From the NCBI GenBank assembly GCA_029817715.1, contig JARUPY010000566.1, positions 62,001-126,000 on the forward strand: 64,000 nt of DNA, in the 5' to 3' direction. Below the pieces are notes generated by a model. It saw nothing but the letters and a program-made list of their open reading frames with translations. It was not told where the DNA came from and searched no databases. This DNA is from Melastoma dodecandrum. Its lineage: Eukaryota; Streptophyta; Magnoliopsida; Myrtales; Melastomataceae. Made by a program: the position numbers and the translations under genes. Shown here in pieces: positions 1-15,800 of the stretch. The stretch's first letter is position 1, and every line of letters begins with the position of its first letter.

Positions 1-3637
<3,637 letters not shown>

Positions 3638-4035
3638 CTCCCGCAGAAGCAACAACAAAATCTCCCCTCTCTGCTCACAGCTACACACTTGGCTCCCCTC
3701 CCTGTCCTCAAAGCTTCAACCTTTGAGACCACCCTCAATCCCTCGCGGGTGTTTTCCGGCGATTGACACCGTTCCGGCAAATGGGTCAGAGGAATTGGGG
3801 CGATTAGAGAATTGTGTTGGCTTAAAGATTGGATTTTTAGTGGGGGAGATATGCTTAAAAAAAGGAAGGCGAGCTTTCTCCTGACAAAGATGTAAGAAAA
3901 TTTAATTTTCACTAATAAAAAAAAACATAACATATATATATTATATATAATTGCAATAAATAGGAGATCTGATCGCGTGCGGACTCCGTTTGTTCGGGTA
4001 GCTTTATTTCTCAACGACGTCGTTGATAAATTATT
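3638..4035. other. Hexokinase 5' flank
   Basis: This stretch lies upstream of the hexokinase start. It carries a pyrimidine/purine-biased leader, then an AT-alternating run at about 3930-3953 that could supply a TATA element for the minus strand, roughly 300 bp before the ATG. No coding region is supported. Promoter assignment is tentative because no transcript evidence is available. Confidence 0.4.
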
Positions 4036-4450
4036 TCACCAAATAATTTCATAATTTTTAAAATTCGTCGACTAATTTAGTGAAGTCGGTCTTACAAAGG
4101 CCAACTTTCTTACACTTAGAAAAAAAAAATTTCAAAAGTCATTCACATAGGGAAGTCGGCCTTTCACTTTGGGAAAAAATAATTTTAAAGGCAAAAGAAA
4201 AACATCAAAAGCGCATGAGAAAGTCGGCCCGAGGAAAAAATAATTTTAAAGGGAAAAAAAAAGGAAAAAAAAATCAAAGGCACATGACTTCCGTACACTT
4301 AGACAAAAAATTTTTAAAGGCCGACTTCATTCACGTGAAGTCCGCTTTACAAAGGCCGACTTCCTCAAAGACTGAAGTCGGCCTTTGTAAGGCCCATTTC
4401 ACTGGTTAGTCGACGAATTTTGAAAGTTATGAGGTTAGGGGATTGGGTGA
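4036..4450. mobile_element. Small inverted-repeat element (MITE-like), about 415 bp
   Basis: The ends are imperfect inverted repeats of about 60 bp. On the left, AAAATTCGTCGACTAA (4060-4075) is followed by the repeated motif GAAGTCGG; the reverse complement of the right end reads the same at 4421-4406. Further out, TCACC at the left pairs with GGTGA at the right. The inside repeats GAAGTCGG(C/T)C and its complement several times (4082, 4152, 4336, 4373 and others) between A-rich spacers. No transposase is coded. No clear target duplication was found, so the superfamily is open. Confidence 0.6.
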
Positions 4451-7170
4451 TTGGAAAGGAAACGAACTTGTCGGGCAAATTAATTTATTTGAGTTTTCTC
4501 GTATCAACAGGAACAAAAACACTCTTATGAACAAAAAATTCATCTATATAACTCAATTATTTAAGTCAAATCATCGAATTTATAATATATTTTAATAATT
4601 TTTTTCGATTTTTCATAAGAATTTAAAAATATCATCTTAATTCAATCGTGACTTTTAATATAGTCTTCGTTAGTTAAGGTGACTAGCTACGTCCTGCAGA
4701 GCATATGATATTTTTTTCGAACATCTAATGTCCTGCGTGGCACATGATATTAGTGTCAACTAATCTCATCTAAAGGACATCCAATTCATTTTTAACCCAC
4801 CAAATTATTAATTATATCATATATTTTGATTATTTTTTCGATTTATGCTAACGTTTTAAAACATATTTTCATATTAAATTTCCAAGAAGATTTATTAGTT
4901 ATGCTATGCAAAGAGAACTTTGTAATGTAGGTATTTACATTTACTAAGCATATGAGCCTTATTTACAAACTTTTAACATTTTATATGGTATGTTCGTATG
5001 GAAAGAAAAAGTAATTTATCATCACTGTTTACGCTCGGCCATGTCGTTTTCACCACCGTGACCTCCCCTCTTCCACCCCAGCCAGCCACCTATCGGATTG
5101 TTGCTTCTTGGTCATAACCACTATAAAATAAGTAGATGGCACAATCGATAATTTCGCCGGGTTAAAATTGGATTTCATGTCCTTCAGACGATGTTAGTTA
5201 CTAGTAAATTCACGTATGTGCCACGTAGTTCGCCATTAGTCGCCTCGTGTAAGGGAGACTACATTAAAAATAACGGCGATAATACTATAATGGAAATTTC
5301 CATCTAATCCTTATCCTCCTAACTTTTGATAAATATATCCAACCAATCCACCATGTATCTCTATCTCCTTTTAGATTATAAAAAATTTTGGGGGAGATAT
5401 TTGTTTTTGTTTGTTGATGGATAGGACAGCCTTCATGTTTGCCCAAGCTGATGGTCATTTCAAAGGAAGAGAGAAATAAATAAATGTACAGATAAACATT
5501 GTTTAAGCACGATGGGTCCAAGCTCAAAGACAAAAAAATAAACAATAAAGAGTAGTAATTTGGTAATGATGTTAATTAATTCAAAAGTATAAGCATAAAG
5601 TTGGGGACAAGTGGGTTATAGTTTTAATGCTAGTTTTTCTTTTAGATTAATTAATAAAGAAAAAACGACACTTGTGATTGATTAAGTCGTCATGGTTCAC
5701 GGCCTTGGTTTGATCTTTTTAATTCACGCTCACAAATGTGTCCTAAATATTCTCTTTTAATTTCTACATATTCGACGTGGGAGTCGTTCGTTCGTGACTA
5801 TGTACGCATTTTAATGCCTTTTTGAGAGATTGGGGGGTGGCTGGGGGGAGGGAATCTTTTTGGTTTTATGATTATTCCAAGTGGATTTAAGATTAGGAAT
5901 ATGATTCCACTTTGCTTGTATCAAGCAGGTAATCTTAGCAAACTGATTGCTCAGCCAGCCCTGCGACAACATATGAATTAACATGTTTTGACAAGCAAAA
6001 GAAACAACGGATTCCAAAGTTTTGTGAACCTCATTCGTGCCGTTTTTTGACTTTGTGTCCAGTTAAGTGTCCGAAGAGGGTTTCGTGGCCCTCTCGGATG
6101 AGGATGGTGTTAATAATAATAATAATAATAAAAGAACAAGTTTGGAACGATGAGTAATCAAACCCCTCTGCTACCACGAATTTAGAATTATGCCTCTTCT
6201 CAAATAAAAGATAGTTTATGATCTGGATCAAGAGTTTTATCCAACTCAATATATTTTTTAGAATAGTCTTAAGATTATAAGATAATTATTGTCACCTATA
6301 AAACCTATTTACGATTCTCTTAAATCTAACGGTCAACATCGAGTAATAGTGGGATGCGTGTGTGTGTCGTGCAACGATTGAAATCGGACTCTTCCACTTC
6401 CCATTTCCTAAACTCAAATTATGTGAATTGGCATCTCACTAACTCCATTTTTTTTTAATTTAGAGATCATCCAAAATAATAACAAAAAAATGTGGTCCAT
6501 CTGATTTCTTTAATGTTTTTGGCCTCCAAATCCATAGGAGAACTCGAATCAACGTTAGGTACGAGAACATTTAAAAACTGCAATTTCATTCGAGATCGTG
6601 ACATCTTTTCGTCCCACCTGTCCAAAACCAATTTGGATTTCGATACGATAACAAACACGTAGGCTTCTTTTTCCTTTTGATGTTTCTTGGTGTCAACATT
6701 TGTTTGATTCTCTAAAGCCACATCTTACAATTTTGTTCATTGGAATAAAGTTGGCAAAAATCTTTGGTGGTAGGAAAGTCGATGCTCCTCATCATCTTAC
6801 AAAGAGATAACATGTACATGATGTGCGTTCGGACCCACGTTGTGTTTCTTCTTCATGTCAACTTTGGGAGAAGTCGTTTTTTTCTAAAGAAACAGGAATT
6901 GTAACGTGTTACATAAGCATATCGTTTCTGTTAAGGTTGACATTGAAACATGATCCCACGTGACGGATGAGACATGGTCTACTCAAATTGAGCTTGTGTT
7001 TTACGGCAATTTGCTGCACGTTGATGTGATTATATATTCGAACTCTCGATGACTTATCGTTTCTTCTTCGTGCTGTTCGAAGGATGACCACGAACTAGTT
7101 CGATCCAAAAGCTTGAGTTAGCACGAAAGAAAAGCTAGAAATGGATTTTTTATATGAGCTTAAGAGGAAA
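4451..7170. other. AT-rich intergenic DNA without a supported gene
   Basis: About 2.7 kb with no ORF resembling a protein family. There is an (AAT)n run near 6113-6130 and long A/T-rich runs. Nothing here supports a gene or structural RNA. Confidence 0.6.
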
Positions 7171-7177
7171 TGACAAA

Positions 7178-7231
7178 TGAGGCAGTTGGATTAGACCTAT
7201 CCGTTTAAGAAAAGTCTCGAGTTCGAATCAC
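7178..7231 (+). repeat. tRNA-like head, possible SINE remnant
   Basis: TGAGGCAGTTGG at 7178-7189 resembles the RNA polymerase III A box, and GAGTTCGAATC at about 7219-7229 resembles the B box, with spacing close to that in tRNAs. The flanks do not fold into a convincing acceptor stem, so a working tRNA gene is unlikely. A decayed tRNA-derived SINE or a tRNA relic fits better. Confidence 0.35.
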
Positions 7232-7240
7232 GCCGACGGA

Positions 7241-8546
7241 GATATATTACGATGGAATAGCTTGACCCTTCGGATCGGACCCGACTTGAGCTGATGCAGA
7301 TGTGTTCCGGCCATCACTGTGTGCCGGGATTCGGTCGAGTTAGAAGCTCGGGCCTTGAGGGTAACATTGGGAACGCCTTAAACTATTGACGAGAAGGCGC
7401 ACCGCAAGCGGAATCATTGGAGGCAGCTTGACCATCCAGGTTCATTAATATAATCAAATTCTCAGGAAGCAAAACTTTTTATATTGGACCAAATCATCTG
7501 ATTGATTGAATGAATTTTAGTGGCGAGATGGCAATGGAAGAAGTAGATCAGACAGTAAAAAAGTAATGAATAATGATGATGTAAACAAGGGTTTGTTTAG
7601 TGTTGTTTCCAGACAAAGAGTCTCGTACCCGCCCCCCCATCCCCACTTCTGCTGCGGACATACATACAGGGGACAGTGTCGGTTTATTTAAAAGAACATT
7701 GATAATTGATATTAAACGTTAGATAGGCTTGATGCACCTTGCCGGGGGCGGTTCCCGATGATGATGATGATGACGATGATGATGATGTTACGCTGGCGGC
7801 AGTGCCACGTGTAACAATCCCCTTACCTCTCCCCCGCGGTTCTTTCCTATTTTGCTCTGCCAGTGGCTGCGATGGCCCTGTCCGCTCTGATCACGCTTTC
7901 ACGGTTGCCACTGTCATTATCGCAGGAGAGGTTCGATGAGGGTAAAGCGAGCAGAGAGCGTCGTCGTCGTGGTCGAGAGTCCAAATATTGTGGAAGCCGA
8001 CACCGGGCCCTCTTTTTTAACATCAATCCATGTTTTAGGTGATTAACTTGATGAAAGCAACAGCTTTTTTGTTCATTACAATTACAACCCGCCTTTGATT
8101 CCATTTCAAATTGCCACAAAAGAAATGCAGGTTTTTTGTAATGTGAGTTGGAGGAATTCTGAATATCCAACATTGCGAGCGGACAAAATCGGGTTGCAGA
8201 CAAGCTAGCAAAAGAAGCGTTGAACCTCAATAAAAAAAAAAACTATGTCATGAAACTCAAGGCATTGCAAGCTAGCACCCATTAGACAGTATAAATACCT
8301 ATACAGTATGCAATAGGTGACTGACCTTGGCTGCATTAAAATTAAAATTGGTACACCCACATCGAGGTACCATGGAACTGCAAGACAAGATATCAGGGAA
8401 AGGAATCGACGTCAATCCCTTGCTTAATGCCGTAGTCGAGCTCAAACGAGCAACTAATAAAATAAATGGAGAGATAGAGGCCATTACATAATTATTTGTC
8501 ACGAAAGTATCTTACACTGTAAGTCCTGCTTTCAAATGACTACCCT
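7241..8546. other. Intergenic DNA with a (GAT)n microsatellite
   Basis: No supported gene. A GAT/GAC trinucleotide run lies at about 7757-7788. Short ORFs on both strands here do not resemble known proteins. Confidence 0.55.
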
Positions 8547-8554
8547 CCCCAAAG
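8547..8554. other. Left target-site duplication of the hAT-like element
   Basis: CCCCAAAG directly precedes the terminal TAGGGGTG of the element. It matches CCTCAAAG at 9601-9608 in 7 of 8 positions. Eight-base duplications are the hAT hallmark. Confidence 0.7.
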
Positions 8555-9600
8555 TAGGGGTGAAAATGAGTCAAGTCGAGACCGAGTACTCCCAGGCTCG
8601 AGCTCGATCGAGCTCAAATAATTGGAGCTCGAACTCGGCTCGTTCCAATTATGGAGAGCTCGAGCTCGGCTCGAAAGGCTCGAATGTAGATCGAGCCTAA
8701 GCTTGGCTCGAAAGCTCGGCTCGAAAGCTCGAGCTCGATTTCAAAATATACATATATTGACGTTGACTCGAACTCGGCTCGGTTGGCTCGAAAACATATA
8801 TAATAAAGTTCACTTCAAAAACATAAATATGAACAATGTTGTCAAAATATTTCAACAAAATCATAATTCCAAAACATCTCCAAACTATTCTCCCAAAACA
8901 TCTCCATAAATAGAACCAGATTTATCAAAACAATCACAAACCACAAGAATCATACTCTTAAAACATCTTCACGATATAACTTCATTACCAATCATAATAA
9001 TATCACAAGCATCATCACCTGCATATAAAATATTATAAAGAGTATTACAATCACCATAACAATAATAAGACAATAAATATCTTAAAATTTTATTAGGAAA
9101 TTTTATTAATTTTTGTGTGCTTTGAATCATCATGCTCAAACACAATATGAGAGGGTAAGGGAATGGGAAGCGTACCTTGACTATGACGCCTTCACTTCTT
9201 TCTGTCGCTTACCCGCGGGCGTAAAATTCGGCCAGCTCCTCTCCGGTACTTTTTGACGCTCGCTCCGGCCGATCCTCGCGAGACACAAAGTATGAAAAGG
9301 CCGATTATTTTCCACTTATCTAATGAAGAGAGGAGATCGCCACGCCAAAAGGAGAGGGAGAGAGAGGTTTTTTCTTTAGGGTTTGCTTTTACCACAGAGT
9401 GTGGGGAGGGGGAAGGAAAAAGTTTTTACGTAATTTTATTAATTTTTTATTAATAAATTATTAAAATTTATTATATAATATTACACTCGCGAGCCTTCGT
9501 TAGTGTTTCGGCTCGAGCTCGGCTCGTTTCGTTAACGAGCCGTAACGAACCGAGCTTTGACCGAGCTAGCTCGCGAGCGGCTCGGCTCATTTTCACCCCA
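8555..9600. mobile_element. Non-autonomous hAT-like DNA transposon, 1046 bp
   Basis: The left end reads TAGGGGTGAAAATGAG and the right end is its inverted counterpart, CTCATTTTCACCCCA. The subterminal regions (8576-8800 and 9490-9590) are built of many degenerate copies of GCTCGAGCTCGG and GGCTCG in both orientations, as is typical of hAT subterminal transposase-binding repeats. The AT-rich centre contains no transposase frame. Flanking 8-bp repeats (8547-8554 and 9601-9608) differ at one base. This is an internally deleted or MITE-type member that needs a transposase from elsewhere. Confidence 0.85.
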
Positions 9601-9608
9601 CCTCAAAG
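9601..9608. other. Right target-site duplication of the hAT-like element
   Basis: CCTCAAAG follows the right terminus immediately and matches the left copy at 8547-8554 with one mismatch. Confidence 0.7.
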
Positions 9609-9887
9609 ACATGAAGAGGAAATGTCTATCAGGTTACAACGTACCATCAAATAGTTGTAAAAACATTACTGAAATTTCATGATACATAGAACTTTGCATA
9701 TATAATTAGGTGATTACCAGTAATAAGGTTAAATAAATGTCACAACTCAAATGTACTATGACATTGAGGATGTTTCTATGTCAAAGCGCATATCTGTACA
9801 TCACTATGCATGTCAAGCTGAAAATTTATGCGTGATACTTTAACTAGTCTACAGCATATGTACAATAATGAGGTATAGAGTACTCTG

Positions 9888-12800
9888 TTACTTCCAAACC
9901 TTGATGGCCCCATCCCTGCTGCTTGAAATTAATAATCTCTGGTTCAACTTCACCGAAGCCAGAGAGAGGATGGAGTCTCGATGACAACCAGCAGAGTCAG
10001 CGGCGGCGGCGGCAAGGATAGACTTTGCTGTCAACTTGGTTGTCAAAGGCCGTCTCCGTGTCTCCTTTAAAACCATTAAGTGTTAATCTCAGCAAATTAT
10101 TGTTGAGATGCAGATCCTCCAGATAAACATAAATTACGGTGTTGAAGCACAATTATCCCCGACAATATATAAATTATCTCCAGATAATAAAGGCGATAGA
10201 AATCACAAATTCAAACAGCAAAAATGAGAATAAATGAAACATCAAACCCTTCAAAAAAGAAAGCTAGCCACAAGTTGAAATACAAAATCACTTGCGCTAT
10301 TCGGAAAAATTGTGCACCCAAAAAACAAATAAGCATAAGAATTGAAAAAGAAACAGCAAATTCAAGGTTTTTGTCATGAAAATTAATACAAGAGCAAGTC
10401 ATCCCACATCTGGCAATCACAGACTAATCCTTGGCTGCTGCGCAACTTTTTAACGTATTGTGTAGCAAAGGGTCAAATCCAAGCAATAAAACTTCACATG
10501 TTTGAAGAAATGAGAATTGCAAATGGTTAAACAACTCTCAGGCACCACAGCTATTCAGAAAATCCTGCATACCTGCACAACTTGAACCCCAAACAAAGAT
10601 CTTGTTTCGTAAAATTCATCATTTGCTATGCCTTTGATAGTGGGCCCACATATACAATATGTTCGATCGGGGCTGTAAATCAGCATGTGCAATGTTAGAG
10701 GAAGTGCATGCAAGATCCACAAGCAACTCTCAACTGAAGCTAGGTGGCATATTAGTCAAACCTGACATGGTCCCATCGACGGATTTTCAAGTCGGTTCCT
10801 CCCGTCAATAAATCGCCTCCTGGCAATGGAAGCAGTGCACGACTACCCGGAAGCCTCGGAGGAGGTTCATTTAGCTCTTCAACTCTATACTTTGGATCAA
10901 CATTTCTTCTAAGATCTATACGAGAATTCACCTTACTGGATGGTTTCATCAAGGCCCACGGAACTTCAGAAGATTCAGCATCCCCATCTAGACTTGCCGC
11001 CCTCATTACCTAGAAGTTTAGACCATTAAATGCCACAACTACACTATTAAAAAAACCTCTAATAACAACAGACTGGATGCAGAAAAAGTTCAGATTTTCA
11101 GCTGATCTGGTGAATAAACTGACTGAGATTGATTTTTACGATTTTTTATAAGAGCAAGAGCAGGACCGGAAGCATAAGTTAGATTGTTAAACTCAGGTTT
11201 TAATTTGTCCAATCTAGATTTGTATAACCTCAGACAAAATTGAGATGAGCCCTACAAAAATAGCCAGAACCAGAAAATGCTTTGAAAAGCTAATCTAGAC
11301 ACATTAAATGAGAGTGCTAGGCAAATAAGAAATTCACATAGCTCAAGAATGCGAGTTGTAGCTGCTCCATCAAAAAGTCCAAATGCTCCACATTCCCTCA
11401 CCGAAAGGAACAACAAGGTGCACAGGACAATTTTATTATGTGCAGAAAGAAACAATGGAAAGAAAATGAATCAAGAAGACCTTCAGGGAGTAAGGATGCA
11501 ATCCAAACTAGAACGTGCTGAAAGGTAACCCGAAAAATATTTGCACCTTTGGACCAATGTATAATGTTTTTGTTACTATTGGCCAGATTAAGCATGATCT
11601 GGAGTAAAATGAAAAGTTGTCATCTTTGGTGGCTAAACATGTGAACTCACATGTTTAGCCACCAAAAGATTTGTATCAAGTGAACTCACCCTAGCTGCTA
11701 CATTATTCATATCAATCTTTAGAAACCGAATACATATATTATATATTTTAACAATCGAGTACTCACTCTCAGGGAAAGAAGAACTAGTAAAGTGAGTTAA
11801 CCAGGGGCCAACAATTATTATTTTTTACCTAGAATGGAGTGAATTTTCTAGTAATACAATTTGTCACCTCATTGCAAGTCTCAGCATTCCACAGTTCATA
11901 CCTGATGGCAGCTACTATTCTCGACATTCCACAAAGATATTTCATTTGCTCCTGCAGCAACGTACACTAGATGCCTTGCAGCAATTGAAGGAGATGCATT
12001 CACAGGTGGAACAAAAAGACACATTGTCTCAATGGGGCAAACAGAAGAATATTGCCAAGAATTAACTGGTATGAGGAATCTCAGATCCCAGAGAGTGAGC
12101 ACTCCCCTCGATGACCCAGACACAAACCAATTACCACAAGAACCAGCCACAATCGAAGAAACATATCCTTCCTCAGCCTTATTCTCTAAACTCCACGCAT
12201 TGTCACTACTTCTAACATCCCAAAGATGTATCCCACCATTCTGTGAGCTATACATTACCATCTGGCCCGAGTTATTATCAGGACAATGGTTCAAAAGGCT
12301 TAGTATGGCACCCTTCTTTGTCTCTTTTTTCTTTACATCAGCAATTCCAGAATACTTCTCCACTACACTCCCAAGACCTCTAGATATGTAATCAACAGAA
12401 AACACATGTATTGTGCCATCACAGGCTCCAACAACCACTTGAGCAGTATTTCGAAATATAGCAGCACAAAGCGCACGCCTATCTTCCAAGTGATATGTAA
12501 GCCTCGATCTAAATGATATGTCTTTCTCCAGCTTTCTTGAATCCCAAACCTTAACAGTATGGTCATCAGAAGCACTAACGAAAAAACTATGATCTGTTGA
12601 AACGGCCACATCATTAACAGCAGAGCGGTGCTCTTGCAGGTGTGCCACCAGCACTCCACGAGGTCTCCAACTTGAATCTGGAAGATTTGATGTGCGAGCA
12701 AATGCAGGTATTCCCACTGCATCAGTTAACGTAGAGGCATCCTCCATAGAGACAGGACTTGTCTTCGTGTTGCCAGACAAACTTAAATCTTGGAAGTTGT

Positions 12801-15800
12801 TTCTGACAATGGTTCCCTGATCAGATTCTTTGCCTTCAGGTTCATGAACTACCCGGTAAAACTGCTTCGACCCATTGCTGATGCTGAATGAGCCTGAAAC
12901 AAGCTTGGGTGCTGGAACTGAACTTGCCAGTGAGAAGGATTTATTTACAGAGTCCAGACAGGGAAAAGATGATGAGTCGATGTCCAAGGAGTTCAATTGC
13001 AAAGAAGATGCAGATGCAGCCACATAATTTCCTACTCTCTTGTCAACACTGAATGAGTACAAAGGGATACCTTCTGGTGGTCTGTCATACATGAAGCTAT
13101 TCACAGAATTGAGATGAGAAGACATAGTACTGAAGAACTGCAATTTTTCCGAAGTTGGAGTTTCGATCAAGCTAGAAGCTCTCGGCTGGTAGCTTCCCTG
13201 TAAACTCGATTTAACCTCACGATTATCAGTTTCAACTAGCCTGATATGATTCAACGTCCCATCGAGATGACTCCGGATTTCATGATTAGGTGTAGAGTTT
13301 ACACTTTTCCCAAGTGACTGGAGATTTCCCGACTGATTAGATGGATTATACCATATCTTTCTCTGCCTCTCCAACATGTCCAAACTCCTCCCATTTTCAA
13401 AGTCATGGTAGAATTCCTGTTTGGATACAGGAGGCTTCAGACAGGAAAGCAGAACCTTTTCAGAAGCCAAAGATGCTGGTTGCCTGCGGAGATAAGGGCG
13501 AATAAGGGGTGCCAGAAAGACAAAAGAGTCAACGGCACCCAAATTCTCACTGCTAGTAGCAATGAAAGAGATGGCTAGTCTTCTCACCCATTGGCTGGGA
13601 TAACAAAACAAAGGAAGTGCACGCTCTATCATCTCCAGTAGGGTCCGCTTCCTCAAAAATCCACCTCTACAGAGAATCGTCAAGCAATCCAGGGCATTGA
13701 CAATGACAGCTTCGGTGGCATCATTCAGTGCCTGCTCAATGTAAGGCAAAAGATACTCCTCTACACTTCTTTGTCCCACGAAAAAGCAAACAAATATAAT
13801 TTGTCCATAGAACACAGCCCTCAGTTGCTCATCTCTGTCATTTAGGAAAGCAGGCAGAATTGGTAACAGAAAGTCATTACTATGCCTCTGGCCAAAGAAA
13901 CAACACAGCACACCAATGTCTAAAAGTAGTGCTCTTCTGATGCATGGCGTCTGCTTTGGACCCATCACCAGCTCCTGCACAATCTCTGCAATAGATTTTC
14001 TCAGCAGGATAAGTTGTGATCCCATGCTAGATGTATGTGGTTGTTTAGTAGTTTGTCCAGTTGAAGCATGAGATTTAGGAGTTGAACTCAACTCATCCAG
14101 TACTCCAGCCTGACTCAAGCTTATGGAGTGCATCAAGAACCGGTGGGCAGTGAGTGCCAATTTAGCAATATTAGAAGCATAGCAGATTCTAACACTTTCT
14201 TCCGAGTCATCAGGAAGCATTGATAACATGGGAAGAATATATTCTGGAAAAATTTTTGCGTCACTGGGAGGAAAATCCCTCACTAGAATTAGAATATAAC
14301 ACAATGTTTCCAAGGCTGCAGAACGCACAATTGCAGCAGGATCAGATAGCATTGCAACTACATAGGGAAGCACACGTTGCAAGCGATCTTCATCATCAAT
14401 GTAAAGTGAGCACGAAGCCAGAAGAACAAGGGCACCTCTCCTCAAATGAGGCAGCTTGACATTACGAATGCAAGCACACAACAAGGATGCAATTAGGACC
14501 ATACCCTCGCATCTGATGGTATTTTCAGGTACAGCTAGGAAAGGCATGCCAAAGGTGTCCAGCTGGCTGTCATACTCTGAAATCGCAGCATTCAAATTAT
14601 CCATTGTAATCCTTTTTAGAGAATGATTATTTCCCCTGAATGCATATGATGTTTCTTGCTGACCCGCAAAACTTTCCACACTACTCAGCATTGATTTTGC
14701 ACTGACATTATCAGTTTTTGCATTCCTGGGGATGCTGTTAGCAAGGAGTAATCTAGAAGAATCTTTACTCAAGTTTTTTGTCAAGATGTCGTCGTGTTTT
14801 CCACTCATTCCGACAGCCAAATCATGTCTTATTCCGCTTGCGGACAAATCCCCTTCAGATGACTTATGGATCATCATGTGCTTAAGAATCTCATTAAAAA
14901 CACTTTGGCACATAGCGACCTGTTGGAACAAAGCAGAAATAGATAATCAAGTTACAGATAAATGTGCAACAAAAAGTACATAAATGAGAAGGTCAGAAGG
15001 TCAATACCCTTGCATCAGGTGCAAGAGGGCTACAACAGCAGTAGAGATTGTGAAGAGGTGGTGAGAAATAGCCTGGAAACACTATGCCTGCACAACCCTG
15101 CAAGTAGCTTTCAGCAGAAAGTCGAGCTTCAGGTTCTAACTGAATCATATGAAGTATCATCTTGCGAATGCCAGCATCTGGGACCTAAATTTGCAGGAAA
15201 AATCACAATCAGAAAGGATTGTTCATAAAATCAATAAAACATAAACAGTAGAATAATAAAATCACCAGCCAATCTGCACAAGCATGGACAGGAACGGAAT
15301 ACACACCAAACACAACAGGAAGACTAAAACCGATAGACAGAAAGGAGGGGGGAGGCACAGTACCCTCTCAAGATGGGGAATAGGGTCATACTGCCCCCTG
15401 CGATAAGCAAGAAGCTGAGAGAGCTCAAAAAGTGGTTGCCCCTCAAGAAAAAGCTCTGCAATAACACACCTGACATAGTAATAGTTATTCTTAGTGGATT
15501 CCAGCAGGAGGAGAAAAAGAATTAACCACAGACACCTCTTCACAACATCTTGAAAAGAAAGAAAAGGAAAGTCTCCAAATTGGAGAAATCTTTTACAGAA
15601 GAATCATATTTTATTGACCCTAAATTATATATACCAAATACTGAGACTTTATTCACGAAAAGCAAGCATCCTTACATTATATTCAAGTTGGAGGAGCTGA
15701 CATAACACCTCATCTTATGTAACTTTGTTGATAGTTAGATAAAATCATAAAACATAGGCAACCTGAAAATTTCAAAAGAAGCTTACCCAACTGCAAAAAT

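Noticed and set aside
12032..12722. ORFs in other frames inside the large VPS15 exon
   Set aside because: Shadows of the VPS15 coding frame.
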